64,000 nucleotides of DNA from Limnochordaceae bacterium (GTDB taxonomy: Bacteria; Bacillota; Limnochordia; Limnochordales; Geochordaceae), in NCBI GenBank assembly GCA_014896295.1, contig JADBKR010000007.1, forward strand, positions 186,001 to 250,000, read 5' to 3'. Every line of letters begins with the position of its first letter. Position 1 is the first letter of the stretch. This document shows positions 10,096 through 18,295 of the stretch, in pieces. The notes beneath the pieces were generated by a model. That model was given only the letters and a program-made list of their open reading frames with translations, was not told the origin of the DNA and did no database searches. Position numbers and translations under genes: made by a program.

Positions 10096-10810
10096 AACTC
10101 CCCCCGAGGTAGGCTTCGACGACCTGCTCGTCTCGCGCCACCTCCTCCGGCCGCCCTTCGGCAATCTTGCGCCCGCCCGCCAGCACCACGACCCGGCCTG
10201 CCAGGCTCATCACGAAATCCATCACGTGTTCCACGACGATGAGCGTCAGGCCGAGCTCCCGGTGCAGGGCACGCAGGAGTTGCTCGAAGACCCGGATCTC
10301 CTCCGGGCTCAAGCCTGCCGCCGCCTCGTCCAGCATCAACAGCCTCGGCCGGGTGGCAAGTGCCCGCGCCAGCTCGACCCGGCGCTGCCACGCCAGAGGA
10401 ATCTCGTGGGGCTGGGCACCCCGCACCCCGGCCAGATCCAGGCGTTCGAGGAGAGCCGACGCCGCCTCTCGGGCCCGGTCCGGGTCGTCCGTACGGCAAA
10501 GGGCCCCCACCATGACGTTTTCCTCGACCGTCAAGCCTTCCATCGTGCGCAGCGACTGGAAGGTGCGGGCAATCCCCGCCCGCGCCGTCCTGTGCGGAGG
10601 CCAGCCCGTGATGTCGACCCCGGCGAAGCGGATCGTCCCACGGTCGGGCCGGTGGTAGCCGGCGATGCAGTGCATGAGGGTGGTCTTGCCCGCCCCGTTG
10701 GGGCCGATGAGCCCGACGATCTCCCCTTCCTCAATGGACAGATCCAGGTAATCGTTGGCCATGACCCCGCCGAACTGCTTCACCAGCGACTGCACCTCGA
10801 GAAGCACCAC
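10061..10810 (-). CDS. livG: Branched-chain-type ABC transporter ATPase LivG
   Basis: 249-aa ATPase. Walker A GPNGAGKTT, the long LivG insertion around RTFQSLRTMEGLTVEEN, Walker B LLMLDEAAAG and VVEHVMDFV switch. The signature region reads LAWQRRVELARAL instead of a canonical LSGGQ, which is a noticeable deviation. Start is one of two tandem GTG codons (10810 or 10807) preceded by GGAGGG. The start lies within the 3' end of livM by about 80 nt, an unusually long overlap. Confidence 0.9.
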   Translation of the reverse strand: MVLLEVQSLVKQFGGVMANDYLDLSIEEGEIVGLIGPNGAGKTTLMHCIAGYHRPDRGTIRFAGVDITGWPPHRTARAGIARTFQSLRTMEGLTVEENVMVGALCRTDDPDRAREAASALLERLDLAGVRGAQPHEIPLAWQRRVELARALATRPRLLMLDEAAAGLSPEEIRVFEQLLRALHRELGLTLIVVEHVMDFVMSLAGRVVVLAGGRKIAEGRPEEVARDEQVVEAYLGGSYARGPAHLGGV

Positions 10811-11831
10811 GGGCCCTCCGCACCTTTCCGATCGATGCGATGATCCCCCAGACGCCCTTTGGCTGGTAGGCTGCCAGGGCCATGATGACGACCGAGTAGA
10901 CGAGGAAGTCGATGCCCTGTACCCCATGCCCGCCCAGCCAGGCTCCCAGGTACCGGTCGAGCGGTACCAGGACCGCCGCGCCGATGAGCGGTCCCCACAT
11001 GGCGCCTGCCCCGCCCAGCATGGCGGTCATGGCGATCATCACCGAAAGATCCATCGGCATGACCGAGAACGGGTCGATGTATCCGAAGTAGGCGGCGTAA
11101 AAGGCCCCGCCGGCGGCATACAGGGCCGCGCTCGTGACGTACGCTTTCAACTTGGCCGCAAAGACGTCGATCCCGACGCTGGCCGCCGCCTCCTCGTTGG
11201 CACGCAGCGCCCGCAGCTGATATCCCAGTCGGGAGCGGCGGATGCCGTTGACCACCAGCAGCCCGGCCAGCAGCAGCCCCAGCGCCACGTAGTGGTACCC
11301 TACCGGGTCGAGCTGCAAGTAAGCCCAGTCGGGCGCCGGCTTGATCGGCAGGTTGATGCCCCGGGCGCCGCCCGTCCACTCCCAGAAGACGAACAGCTCC
11401 TGCCACACCAGCGCCACCGCCAGCGTCCCGATAGCGAAGTAGTGCCCCCGCAAGCGCAGCAACGCCGCCCCCACCACGAACGACTCGAGCATCGCCGCTG
11501 CCACGGCGACGGGCAGGGCCGCCCAAAAGGGTGCGTCGAGCGTGCTCGTCAAGAGCGCGACCGCGTACGCCCCGAAACCGACGCTCTTGGCCGCCCCGAG
11601 GTCGACCTGCCCGCCGAAGCCGCCGATGGCGTTCCAGCTCGTACCGTAGAGCGCGTACAGCATGAACTGCACGGCCACGGCCCGGGCGAAGCCGGCCTTC
11701 ACGACCCACGGGAAGGCGAGCATAGCGACGAGGAAAAGCCCGAAGCCGATCTGCTCGGCCCGTGGCCGGTCGCCGAGGGACCAGGCGAGCCGGAGGGTCT
11801 TGATCGGGCCGGTAGCCGCCTTGGCTCCCAT
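10731..11831 (-). CDS. livM: Branched-chain-type ABC permease LivM
   Basis: 366-aa inner-membrane permease with about eight to ten hydrophobic segments. Typical LivM stretches: WNAIGGFGGQVDLG, LRGHYFAIGTLAVAL, RALRANEEAAASVGID (the EAA-like cytoplasmic loop) and MLGGAGAMWGPLIGA. ATG 11831, five bases after the livH stop. The C-terminal tail after YQPKGVWGIIASIG is Arg/Gly-rich and overlaps livG by 80 nt; relatives normally end near YQPKGLWG, so the tail may come from a frameshift that removed the real stop. Confidence 0.88.
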   Translation of the reverse strand: MGAKAATGPIKTLRLAWSLGDRPRAEQIGFGLFLVAMLAFPWVVKAGFARAVAVQFMLYALYGTSWNAIGGFGGQVDLGAAKSVGFGAYAVALLTSTLDAPFWAALPVAVAAAMLESFVVGAALLRLRGHYFAIGTLAVALVWQELFVFWEWTGGARGINLPIKPAPDWAYLQLDPVGYHYVALGLLLAGLLVVNGIRRSRLGYQLRALRANEEAAASVGIDVFAAKLKAYVTSAALYAAGGAFYAAYFGYIDPFSVMPMDLSVMIAMTAMLGGAGAMWGPLIGAAVLVPLDRYLGAWLGGHGVQGIDFLVYSVVIMALAAYQPKGVWGIIASIGKVRRARGASRGAVAGEAVRRGHGQRLPGSVH

Positions 11832-11836
11832 GGGCG

Positions 11837-12697
11837 CTACCTCACCCCCAGCAAACCCTGGGGTCGGATCATGACCGCCAGGAAGTAGACGAGGTAGACG
11901 AAGGCCAGTTTGAGCTCCGCCGCTACATACTGGGCCGCCAGCATCTGCACGACGCCCACCAGGATGCCGGCTACGAAAGCCCCGGGAACGCTGCCGAATC
12001 CGCCCAGCGCGACCGCCGTGAACGTGATCATCGCAAACAAAGTGCCGACCGTGGGCGAGACGTAATAGAAGTTGGTGAGCAGCGCCCCGGCCATTCCCGC
12101 CGTGGCCCCGCCGATCGCCCACCCCAGGGCGTTCATGCGCTCGGTATCGATGCCCATGTACTGCGCCGCCTCCCGGTTGACCGCCGTAGCCCGCAGCGCC
12201 ACCCCCACCCGGGTGCGCTGGAGCAGCACGTACACCAGCCCGAAGAGCACGGCACTCCCGGCGGCCGCCGCCAGGCGCGTGGCATCGAGCACGATGCCCC
12301 CGAGCAGCACCCGCTTGCCCAGCAGCACCCCGTGGGTCACCGAACGCACGTTGGGCCCGAAGACGGCGAGCGCCCCGTAGCGAAGGAAGAGCATCAGGCC
12401 GAAGGTCCCGAACAGCTGCGCCACCATCGGCCCGCGCAAGAGCCGCCGCACCAGGAGAGCGTAGGCGGCCACCCCCAGGAGGGCTCCCACGGCCGCAGCG
12501 ACCGGGAGCCCCGCCAGCGGGTCGGGGAAGACGTAGGTCGCCGTGAGCCACGCCGCGTACATCCCGATCATGAGGAACTCGCCGTGCGCGAAGTTGACGG
12601 TGTCCATCACCCCGAAGATGATGGTGAGCCCGAGCGCCAGCAGCGCGTAGACGAGCCCCATGAGCACTCCCGAGACCAGCACGTCGGCCAGGACCAT
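11837..12697 (-). CDS. livH: Branched-chain-type ABC permease LivH
   Basis: 286-aa inner-membrane permease, normal LivH length. Visible: LALGLTIIFGVMDTVNFAHGEF near the N terminus (diagnostic of LivH), ATAVNREAAQYMGID cytoplasmic loop and AVALGGFGSVPGAF. ATG 12697; 43 nt after the livK stop. Forms the transmembrane channel with LivM and is fed by the LivK protein. Confidence 0.92.
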   Translation of the reverse strand: MVLADVLVSGVLMGLVYALLALGLTIIFGVMDTVNFAHGEFLMIGMYAAWLTATYVFPDPLAGLPVAAAVGALLGVAAYALLVRRLLRGPMVAQLFGTFGLMLFLRYGALAVFGPNVRSVTHGVLLGKRVLLGGIVLDATRLAAAAGSAVLFGLVYVLLQRTRVGVALRATAVNREAAQYMGIDTERMNALGWAIGGATAGMAGALLTNFYYVSPTVGTLFAMITFTAVALGGFGSVPGAFVAGILVGVVQMLAAQYVAAELKLAFVYLVYFLAVMIRPQGLLGVR

Positions 12698-12740
12698 GGA
12701 GATGACCGCCCCGCCTCTGCCAGGATGACTTCGGGCCGAC

Positions 12741-14087
12741 CTACCTCCAGCCCGGGAACGGGTAGACCACGTCGGCCGTGGCCGATTCGAACGGGTAGAC
12801 GATCTCCAGTTCGACTCGCTGGGTCTTCGGGTTCCACTGGTACTGCCCGATCATGCCGGTCGCGTGAATGTTTTGATGCGTCTCTCCCGGATAGAGGCCG
12901 CCGAATTGAATCCCCTTCCACGGCGTGATGATCTGATCGCCGGGTACGTTGAGCTCGTTGAGGGCCTTTTGCAGGGCCGCCGGCTCCGTCGACTTCGCGC
13001 GGTCCAGAGCATACGCCCAGGCGATGACCCCCAGGGTTTCTCGGGCCGACTCTTCGACCAGGTCGGCCCCGTATCGCTGGCGGTACAGGCTGTTGACGGC
13101 CGCTGCCACGGGCTTCACCTGCGTAAGCTTGCCGATGTAAAGCGAGCGCGTCAGCACACCGTGCAAGTCTTTACCGATGGCTTTCACGAAGTCGGGATTG
13201 GTGAAGCCGGCGTCCTGGCCCCAGATGAGCTTGGGAGCGGCCTGGCGCAGCCGCAGGGTGCGCATGAAGAGGATGGCGTCGGAAACGTACGAGATGAACA
13301 GGTAGGCGTCCGCGCCCGAGGATGCGAGGCGTATGGCCTCGCTGGTCAGGTCCGGGGAGTTGGCCGGGTACTTGATGTACTGCACGACCTGGTAGCCTCG
13401 CTCGGGCGCCAGCCGGCGGTCGATGTCGTCGCCCGAAGCGGTCCCGAACTCGGTGTTTTCCGCGACGATGGCGAGCTTCGTGATGGCATCCTTCGGGACG
13501 GCGGGTACGCCCCGCACCTTTCCTCCCTTGAGCCCGTCGAGGAAGTTGAACAGGTCCTCGTCGAAGATTTGATCGTGCGGCGTCACCCGCCAGAACCACC
13601 GGTAGCCCATTTGGGTGAGCGACGGCGACGACGAGTCGGCGTTGACGAACGGGATGCCGTAGCGCTCGGTGACGCCCGCGACGGCCTTGGTCACCGCACT
13701 CTGGTAAGCCCCCATGAGCCCCACGACGTTTTGCTCGAGGATGAGGCGCCTCGCCAGGTCGGCCCCCACCGCCGGATCGCCGCGGGAGTCGGCGAAGACG
13801 GGTTCGAGCCGGGCGCCACCCAGCCCGGGAATGCCTTCCCACTTCGCGACCTCCAGGCCCTTTCCGGCCAGTTCGGGGTAGGCGTTGTTGACGATGTCGA
13901 CCATGAGCTCGATGCCCTGACGCAGCTCTCGCCCGGTCGGAGCCAGCGGCCCCGAGAGGGGCAAGATGACGCCGATTTTGACGGTACGGGTAGCCGCCAT
14001 CGCCGGTACGGAGCCGAGCAAGAGCAGTACGATCCCGGCAACGGCCCATGCAAAGCTCGACTTCTTCCACGACCCGACACGCAGCAT
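12741..14087 (-). CDS. livK: Periplasmic substrate-binding protein, LivJ/LivK type
   Basis: 448-aa type I periplasmic binding protein. Signal peptide from ATG 14087: KKSSF, a hydrophobic core AVAGIVLLLLG and a cleavage site after AMA. There is no lipobox cysteine. Mature part begins TRTVKIGVILPLSGPLAPTG, typical of Peripla_BP_6, with LMGAYQSAVT and FWRVTPHDQIF. Start choice: ATG 14087 has AGGGGGG nine bases upstream; ATG 14105 or GTG 14132 are possible. First gene of the liv-pxpA-DUF1445 run. The ligand is inferred from that context only. Confidence 0.88.
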   Translation of the reverse strand: MLRVGSWKKSSFAWAVAGIVLLLLGSVPAMAATRTVKIGVILPLSGPLAPTGRELRQGIELMVDIVNNAYPELAGKGLEVAKWEGIPGLGGARLEPVFADSRGDPAVGADLARRLILEQNVVGLMGAYQSAVTKAVAGVTERYGIPFVNADSSSPSLTQMGYRWFWRVTPHDQIFDEDLFNFLDGLKGGKVRGVPAVPKDAITKLAIVAENTEFGTASGDDIDRRLAPERGYQVVQYIKYPANSPDLTSEAIRLASSGADAYLFISYVSDAILFMRTLRLRQAAPKLIWGQDAGFTNPDFVKAIGKDLHGVLTRSLYIGKLTQVKPVAAAVNSLYRQRYGADLVEESARETLGVIAWAYALDRAKSTEPAALQKALNELNVPGDQIITPWKGIQFGGLYPGETHQNIHATGMIGQYQWNPKTQRVELEIVYPFESATADVVYPFPGWR

Positions 14088-14230
14088 GGCCCCAGCCCCC
14101 CTCATCCTGGACAGCCTTGTGACGTCTTTCACGCATGTACCCTCGCGGCGTATTGGGAGTGGGGTACGAGCCGCGCCGTCAGATTCCTTTACAACTTTCT
14201 CACCCTCAGCACCGTTGCGGCGCAACACGA

Positions 14231-14263
14231 AGGGAGGGCCACCGCGTCGCGGTCGCCCTCCCT
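14231..14263 (-). terminator. Hairpin terminator after gerW
   Basis: A 9-bp perfect stem AGGGAGGGC/GCCCTCCCT encloses a further 6-bp GC stem, giving a very stable hairpin 48 nt downstream of the gerW stop on the minus strand. The following bases are not a clear T run, so it may act as a weak or Rho-aided terminator. Confidence 0.55.
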
Positions 14264-14311
14264 CCCCCGCACCCGGTCACGAGGTCGATGCCGGCATCGC
14301 GTAGCCGAGCG

Positions 14312-14716
14312 CTAGGCCCCCGTGGAGCCCTGCTTTTGCTCGCCCGCCGCCTTCTTGCCTGCCCCGACCTTCTGGACGAGGTCCGGCACCAGGTCCAGGA
14401 GCTTCTCCAGTGCTCCCCGGCCGCCCAGGGAGTAGACCCGGAGCTCGCCGTCCACGATGGCCGCCAGGGCGGTCGGAACGAGCCGCATCCCGAGGCCGCC
14501 GCCGGCCCCGCCGCCTTCGCCCGTGGTCTTGCCTTCGCTCTCCGGCCCCTTGCCGCTCCCCCCGCCGGCCCCCACGCCCACCGTTGCGGTCATGATGGGG
14601 ATGAGCGTGACGTTGCCCACCTGGAACGGCTCCCCGATCACGCGCCGCGTACTCACCATGCGTTCCGTATTGGCCATCAGGTTGTCGATCACGGCGTTGA
14701 GGTCCATGTCCACCAT
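14312..14716 (-). CDS. gerW: GerW-family spore protein (YtfJ)
   Basis: 134-aa protein of the GerW/YtfJ family, found in endospores and needed for normal germination in Bacillus. N-terminal helix LNAVIDNLMANTERM, then IGEPFQVGNVTLIPIMT, a Gly-rich loop around residues 50-75, GLGMRLVPTALAAIVDGELRV and a short helical tail. ATG 14716 overlaps the DUF2953 stop by one base (TGATG) with AGGAGGAGAGG upstream. Its presence is the best evidence that the organism sporulates. It is last in an operon headed by an ECF sigma factor, which is unusual because spore genes normally use sporulation sigma factors. Confidence 0.93.
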   Translation of the reverse strand: MVDMDLNAVIDNLMANTERMVSTRRVIGEPFQVGNVTLIPIMTATVGVGAGGGSGKGPESEGKTTGEGGGAGGGLGMRLVPTALAAIVDGELRVYSLGGRGALEKLLDLVPDLVQKVGAGKKAAGEQKQGSTGA

Positions 14717-15455
14717 CAAACCTCTCCTCCTACCCGGGCCGTTCGCCGCGCCCGGCTGGCTTCATCAAGCCTTCGTCGTGCCCACACCCGGGACCACCAG
14801 GCCCGCAGCGCTCGTCTGGCATACCGCCGGGCCGGCTGGCTGGCCAGCAGCGCCACGCCCGCCCCCAGGAGGCGCCCAGGCCAGATCCGGAAGCTGCCCT
14901 GCCACTCCACCTCGAAGTCCTGGCCCGTCACCTCCTCTCCCGGCTCCACCGCCGCCATCACGTCGACGGTACCGACTCGCACCGGGATCCCCAGACCCCG
15001 GGCCGCTCCGGCGGCGCCCAGCGCCCACCCCGCCTGGGCCGGGTCGGAGACCGCCAGTCGCCGGATCTCCAGCGCCCGCACCTCGACGGCCCGCGACAGC
15101 CGCCGCACGAAGTGCGGCACCTCCGGCAGCCATTGCGCCGCCAGTTCGAGCCACCCGGCGACGCTGGGCCCCTCGCCGGCATGGCCCCCGTACCGCTCGA
15201 ACCAGCGCCGGGAGCGGCGGAGGGCTTTCGCCGTGCTCCTGCCGGGACGCCGGCACGCCTCGTGCCTTTCGTGGGTGCCCTCCTGCGCCGGCGTACGGGG
15301 GGCTTGAGGTGGATACCCCCGAGCACCGTCGCCTCCCACCGGTGGGTCCACCTCCTGCCGCTCCGCTCGCCGCCCACGGCCAGATCCACGGGGGAGAGCA
15401 CGACCGCCGCCCCGGCCCCGACGACCAGCGCCAGGATGGAAAGCTCGAGCGTCAC
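14716..15455 (-). CDS. DUF2953 protein (YtfI-like), one frameshift
   Basis: Small predicted membrane-anchored protein that in many spore formers precedes gerW. N-terminal hydrophobic segment LELSILALVVGAGAAVVLSP, then a basic linker; C-terminal part has VRALEIRRLAVSDPAQAGWALGAAG, like the DUF2953 core, followed by a hydrophobic stretch and a basic tail. N and C parts are in different frames; the shift is near 15220-15245. GTG 15455 overlaps the anti-sigma stop as GTGA; another GTG at 15467 with GGAGGAG upstream is possible. Function unknown; likely tied to the spore or forespore membrane by its link to GerW. Confidence 0.7.
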
Positions 15456-16029
15456 GCCGGCGCCCACTGGCGCGCTCCTCCTCCCCGCCGCTGGCCCAAC
15501 CAACCGGCAGCACGCCGGACGAGGCCCCACACCCCGGGACCCGGGCACGCCCGGACGGAAGACGCCGGATCCGGACGACCCACCCTCCGGCCTTCGCCGC
15601 GGCCCGCACCGTCCCGCTCATCAGCGCCCAGGAGCCGCCCATCGCGCGCCGGGCGAGTCGCCCACGCAACGCCCGCGCCGCAAGCCGCCTCATCCCCGCA
15701 AGCGCCGTACCGCCCACGAGCGGCGACCTTCCTTCCGTCCTCGTGCCCTTCTCCCGTCGCTCGAGGGTCTCGCGTTGCTCGAGGGCACGCCGGACGGCCT
15801 CCTCCACGGCTACCCGGCCGGCGACCGCGGCGGCGGTGCGTCGCTCCTTGTCCATCTCCAGCCGGGCTCGCGCCTCCACCCACCGGGCGACGGCCACGTG
15901 CTGGCCCACCCGCATCTGGCACGCCGGGCATCCCCTGAGATGCTCGATGACCAGGAGGGTCGGCAGCTCCTCGAGGGTGCCGTCCACCATCTCCATCAAG
16001 AGGTCCTCAGACGGGCACGCCGTACCCAT
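15452..16029 (-). CDS. Zinc-finger anti-sigma factor, probable frameshift near the 3' end
   Basis: N-terminal putative zinc-finger (zf-HC2 type): Cys5 then HLRGCPAC about 27 residues later, the usual C-x(n)-H-x3-C-x2-C pattern of anti-sigma factors encoded beside ECF sigma genes. A charged helical middle follows. ATG 16029 lies within the end of the sigma gene (23-nt overlap). The same frame has no stop and would run into DUF2953; a shift near 15560-15600 brings it to a TGA at 15452-15454 that overlaps the DUF2953 start as GTGA, which is why that end is chosen. No obvious transmembrane segment is seen. Confidence 0.65.
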
Positions 16030-16645
16030 GGCTGCTGCCCCCACTCCCTCGCTTCGCCACCGCCGGCGCATCCTCGAAGAGGGCCTGGCGCAGGGCCTGC
16101 CTGGCCCGGAAAACGTACGTCTTCGCCGTGCCCTCGGGCCATGCCCCGGCCGCCGCTATCTCCCCGTACGAGAGCCCTTCGACCGCGCGCAGCCAGAGCG
16201 CAGTGCGCCACTCTTCGGGCAGGGCGGCCCACGCCTCTCCCACGGCCCGCAGCCCCTCCTGGAGCACGAGCCGTTCTTCGACGGTGCCGTCGCCTCCGCC
16301 GGCCGGATGCTCGGGCGCCTGGCCCGCGGCGGCCAGTTGTTCCAGGGATGTTTCCCACTCCGCCCTGCGGCGAGTCTGCTGGCGGCGGTTGCGGCACACG
16401 TTGAGGACGACCTGGCGCAGCCACGGCTTGAAGGGCCTCGTCCGGTCGAAGCGACCGAGGTGGAGCGCTACGGCCAGCAAAGCGTCCTGGCTCCATTCCT
16501 CGGCCTCCCGGCGGTCGCCCGCCATGAGCGAGCACAACTTGAGGACGTAGGGGTAGTACGCCTCGAGCAGCCGCCCCAGGGAGTCCCGGCTGCCGGCCAG
16601 CCATTCCCGCACGAGCCGGGCTTCGGTCGCTTCGCGGGCCGCCAC
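16007..16645 (-). CDS. ECF-type RNA polymerase sigma factor
   Basis: 212-aa sigma-70 factor with only regions 2 and 4. Region 2: YYPYVLKLCSLMAGDRREAEEW, DALLAVALHLGRFD and PFKPWLRQVVLNVCRN; region 4: LPEEWRTALWLRAVEGLSYGEIA followed by the helix-turn-helix tail GTAKTYVFRARQALR. GTG start 16645 with AGGGGTGG upstream. First gene of a four-gene coupled operon with its anti-sigma factor, DUF2953 and gerW. It probably autoregulates this operon (family habit). Confidence 0.92.
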   Translation of the reverse strand: MAAREATEARLVREWLAGSRDSLGRLLEAYYPYVLKLCSLMAGDRREAEEWSQDALLAVALHLGRFDRTRPFKPWLRQVVLNVCRNRRQQTRRRAEWETSLEQLAAAGQAPEHPAGGGDGTVEERLVLQEGLRAVGEAWAALPEEWRTALWLRAVEGLSYGEIAAAGAWPEGTAKTYVFRARQALRQALFEDAPAVAKRGSGGSSHGYGVPV

Positions 16646-16692
16646 CGGGTTACCACCCCTCTTGCGCCTTCCGTCTGTCTGTACAAAGAAGA

Positions 16693-16718
16693 GGCCCCTC
16701 CGGTTTCACGGAGGGGCC
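16693..16718 (-). terminator. Intrinsic terminator of the HAD gene
   Basis: Perfect 10-bp stem GGCCCCTCCG/CGGAGGGGCC with a 6-nt loop, 25 nt past the HAD stop on the minus strand and followed by TCTTCTTTG. It separates the HAD gene from the sigma operon. Confidence 0.8.
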
Positions 16719-16742
16719 CGCAATCACGGGGAAAACTTTCGG

Positions 16743-17399
16743 CTATCCCAGCATCTCGAGGAGATCCGCCGCTCTCAGCCCGAGGAAATCGGGCACGACC
16801 CGCCGCGCCCCCGCCTCCCGCAGCCGCTCGGCCGGCTCCGTGGTGGTCACCGCCAGGCAGACCCCGCCCGCCGCTACCGCCGCCCGCACCCCGGCGATGG
16901 AGTCCTCGACGATGACGGCCTGCGCCGGAGCGACCCCGAGCGCCCGGGCGGCCTTGAGAAAGATGGCGGGGTCGGGCTTGGCCGCCTCCACGTCCTGCCC
17001 GGTGATCACCGCGTCGAACGCCCCGTCGATGCCCAGGTGCCGCACGATGGCCGCCGCGTTCTCCGGCGGCCCCGAGGTCGCCAGCGCCAGCGGCACCCGG
17101 TGGCGGCGCAGGTCACGTACCAGGGCCTGCACGCCGGGTACGGGCTCGAGGGTGGCCACGAAACGTTCCCGGAAGAGGGCTTCCTTGCGCCGGGAGAGCG
17201 ACGCCTTCTCCTCCGGGGTGAAGCGCCCGGGGAACAGCGCCTCGAGGGCCTCTTCGTTCTTCCGGCCCGTGAACTCCCGGTGGAACATCTCCGCGGTGAT
17301 CACGACGCCGCTTTCCTCGCTGAACTCCTGCCATGCCCGGAAGTGGGCGGGGTTGCTGACGACCAGCACCCCGTCCATGTCGAAGATGACTGCTGGCAC
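16743..17399 (-). CDS. HAD-superfamily phosphatase (beta-phosphoglucomutase-like)
   Basis: 218-aa cytoplasmic haloacid-dehalogenase-type hydrolase. Motif I FDMDGVLV (catalytic Asp pair), motif II ATSGPP, motif III Lys in AAKPDPAIF and motif IV VEDSIAGVRAA are all intact. The cap-domain position after motif I puts it in the subfamily with beta-phosphoglucomutase and small sugar-phosphate phosphatases. GTG 17399 (GGAAAGGCGG upstream) is chosen since it begins VPAVIFDMDG. Single gene, closed by the terminator at 16693-16718. The sugar phosphate used cannot be predicted. Confidence 0.9.
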   Translation of the reverse strand: MPAVIFDMDGVLVVSNPAHFRAWQEFSEESGVVITAEMFHREFTGRKNEEALEALFPGRFTPEEKASLSRRKEALFRERFVATLEPVPGVQALVRDLRRHRVPLALATSGPPENAAAIVRHLGIDGAFDAVITGQDVEAAKPDPAIFLKAARALGVAPAQAVIVEDSIAGVRAAVAAGGVCLAVTTTEPAERLREAGARRVVPDFLGLRAADLLEMLG

Positions 17400-17494
17400 G
17401 CACGGGCCGCCTTTCCAAGGGACTTCGCCTGCATTGAACCACAACCGGCGGGTCGACGCCAAGGGCGGGAAGGGCTCCCTTCAGGAGAAGGGAA

Positions 17495-17544
17495 GGCGCG
17501 ACGGGCGGCATCCCCGTGGAAGGGATGTCGCCGCCCGCCGCGCC
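17495..17544 (-). terminator. Hairpin terminator after the LysM gene
   Basis: Long GC-rich inverted repeat (GGCGCG...GCGGCATCCC pairing with GGGATG...CGCGCC) starting 21 nt past the LysM stop; on the minus strand it is followed by a pyrimidine-rich CTTCCCTTCTCC stretch. Confidence 0.65.
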
Positions 17545-17565
17545 GCGATGCCGGGGACGATCGCC

Positions 17566-18119
17566 TCAGCGGCTCGGTACGCAGATGACCTGCCCGGGGA
17601 AGATGAGGTCCGGGTTGGTGATCTGCGGGTTGAGGGCCAGGATCGCGGTGACCGTCGTGCCGAAGCGTTGCGCGATGAAAAACAGCGTATCGCCGGGCTG
17701 CACCGTGTAAGCCGTGGATCCGGGCGGGCATATGCCGGGCGGCAGGCGCCGACGGCACACAGATCACCTGGCCCGGGAAAATGAGGCTGGGGTTGGTGAT
17801 CTGAGGGTTGAGGGCCAGGATGGCGTTGACCGTCGTGCCGAAGCGCTGCGCGATGAAGAAGCAGCGTATCGCCGGGCTGCACCGTGTAAGCCGTGGATCC
17901 GGGCGGGCATATGCCGGGCGGCGCCGCCGACGGCACACAGATCACCTGGCCCGGGAAAATGAGGCTGGGGTTGGTGATCTGAGGGTTGAGGGCCAGGATG
18001 GCGTTGACCGTCGTGCCGAAGCGCTGCGCGATGAAGAACAGCGTGTCCCCCGGCTGGACCGTGTACGGGGTGGAGCCCGCCGGGCAGATCGAGGAGAAGG
18101 CGATGGGCTGTCCTGACAA
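17566..18119 (-). CDS. Three-repeat LysM protein, two frameshifts
   Basis: Protein made of an N-terminal MSGQPIAF and three almost identical 59-residue LysM units, each YTVQPGDTLFFIAQRFGT then ILALNPQITNP and FPGQVICVPS, joined by CPPGSTA linkers. LysM binds peptidoglycan or chitin-like glycans; in spore formers such proteins also sit in the spore coat or cortex (family knowledge). TTG 18119 has AAGGGAG ten bases upstream. No signal peptide is seen, which favours a spore-associated rather than secreted role. Each inter-unit distance is 178 nt instead of 177, so one extra base occurs in each of two units (near 17861 and 17744), breaking the frame. Confidence 0.8.
17583..18085. repeat. Three tandem 177-bp LysM-coding repeats
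   Basis: Units begin at about 17583, 17761 and 17939. The two on the right are nearly base-identical and the left one differs at only a few positions, so the duplication is recent or kept uniform by recombination. Two 1-nt insertions distinguish copies. Confidence 0.85.
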
Positions 18120-18248
18120 GCCGTGTCGCTCCCTTCCCACGAGGGTTCAGCAGCGTGGTCAGGGTATGACGCGCGTCCCTGATGCGTGCCGCAAGGATGC
18201 GTCCGGCGACCCCGTTCCTGGGGAAGGCCAGCCGCCCGGTCGCTGCCC

Positions 18249-18278
18249 TTGACGCCGGGGGTGCCGGCCCCCGATACT
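18249..18278 (+). promoter_or_regulatory. Promoter of the thiamine operon
   Basis: -35 TTGACG (18249-18254), 18-nt spacer, -10 GATACT (18273-18278). The predicted start of transcription near 18285 falls just before the riboswitch. The spacer contains a GC-rich inverted repeat (GCCGGGGGTGCCGGC). Confidence 0.6.
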
Positions 18279-18295
18279 TTCAGCGGGATGACGTG

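Noticed and set aside
14716-16071. A single anti-sigma/DUF2953 fusion protein of 451 aa
   Set aside because: The middle part of that frame is Arg/Gly-rich shadow, while the true DUF2953 N terminus with its membrane helix is in another frame and starts with a GTGA overlap.
17583-18085. Repeated units that could look like a CRISPR array
   Set aside because: The 177-bp units are coding and translate to LysM motifs; there are no short repeats with unique spacers.
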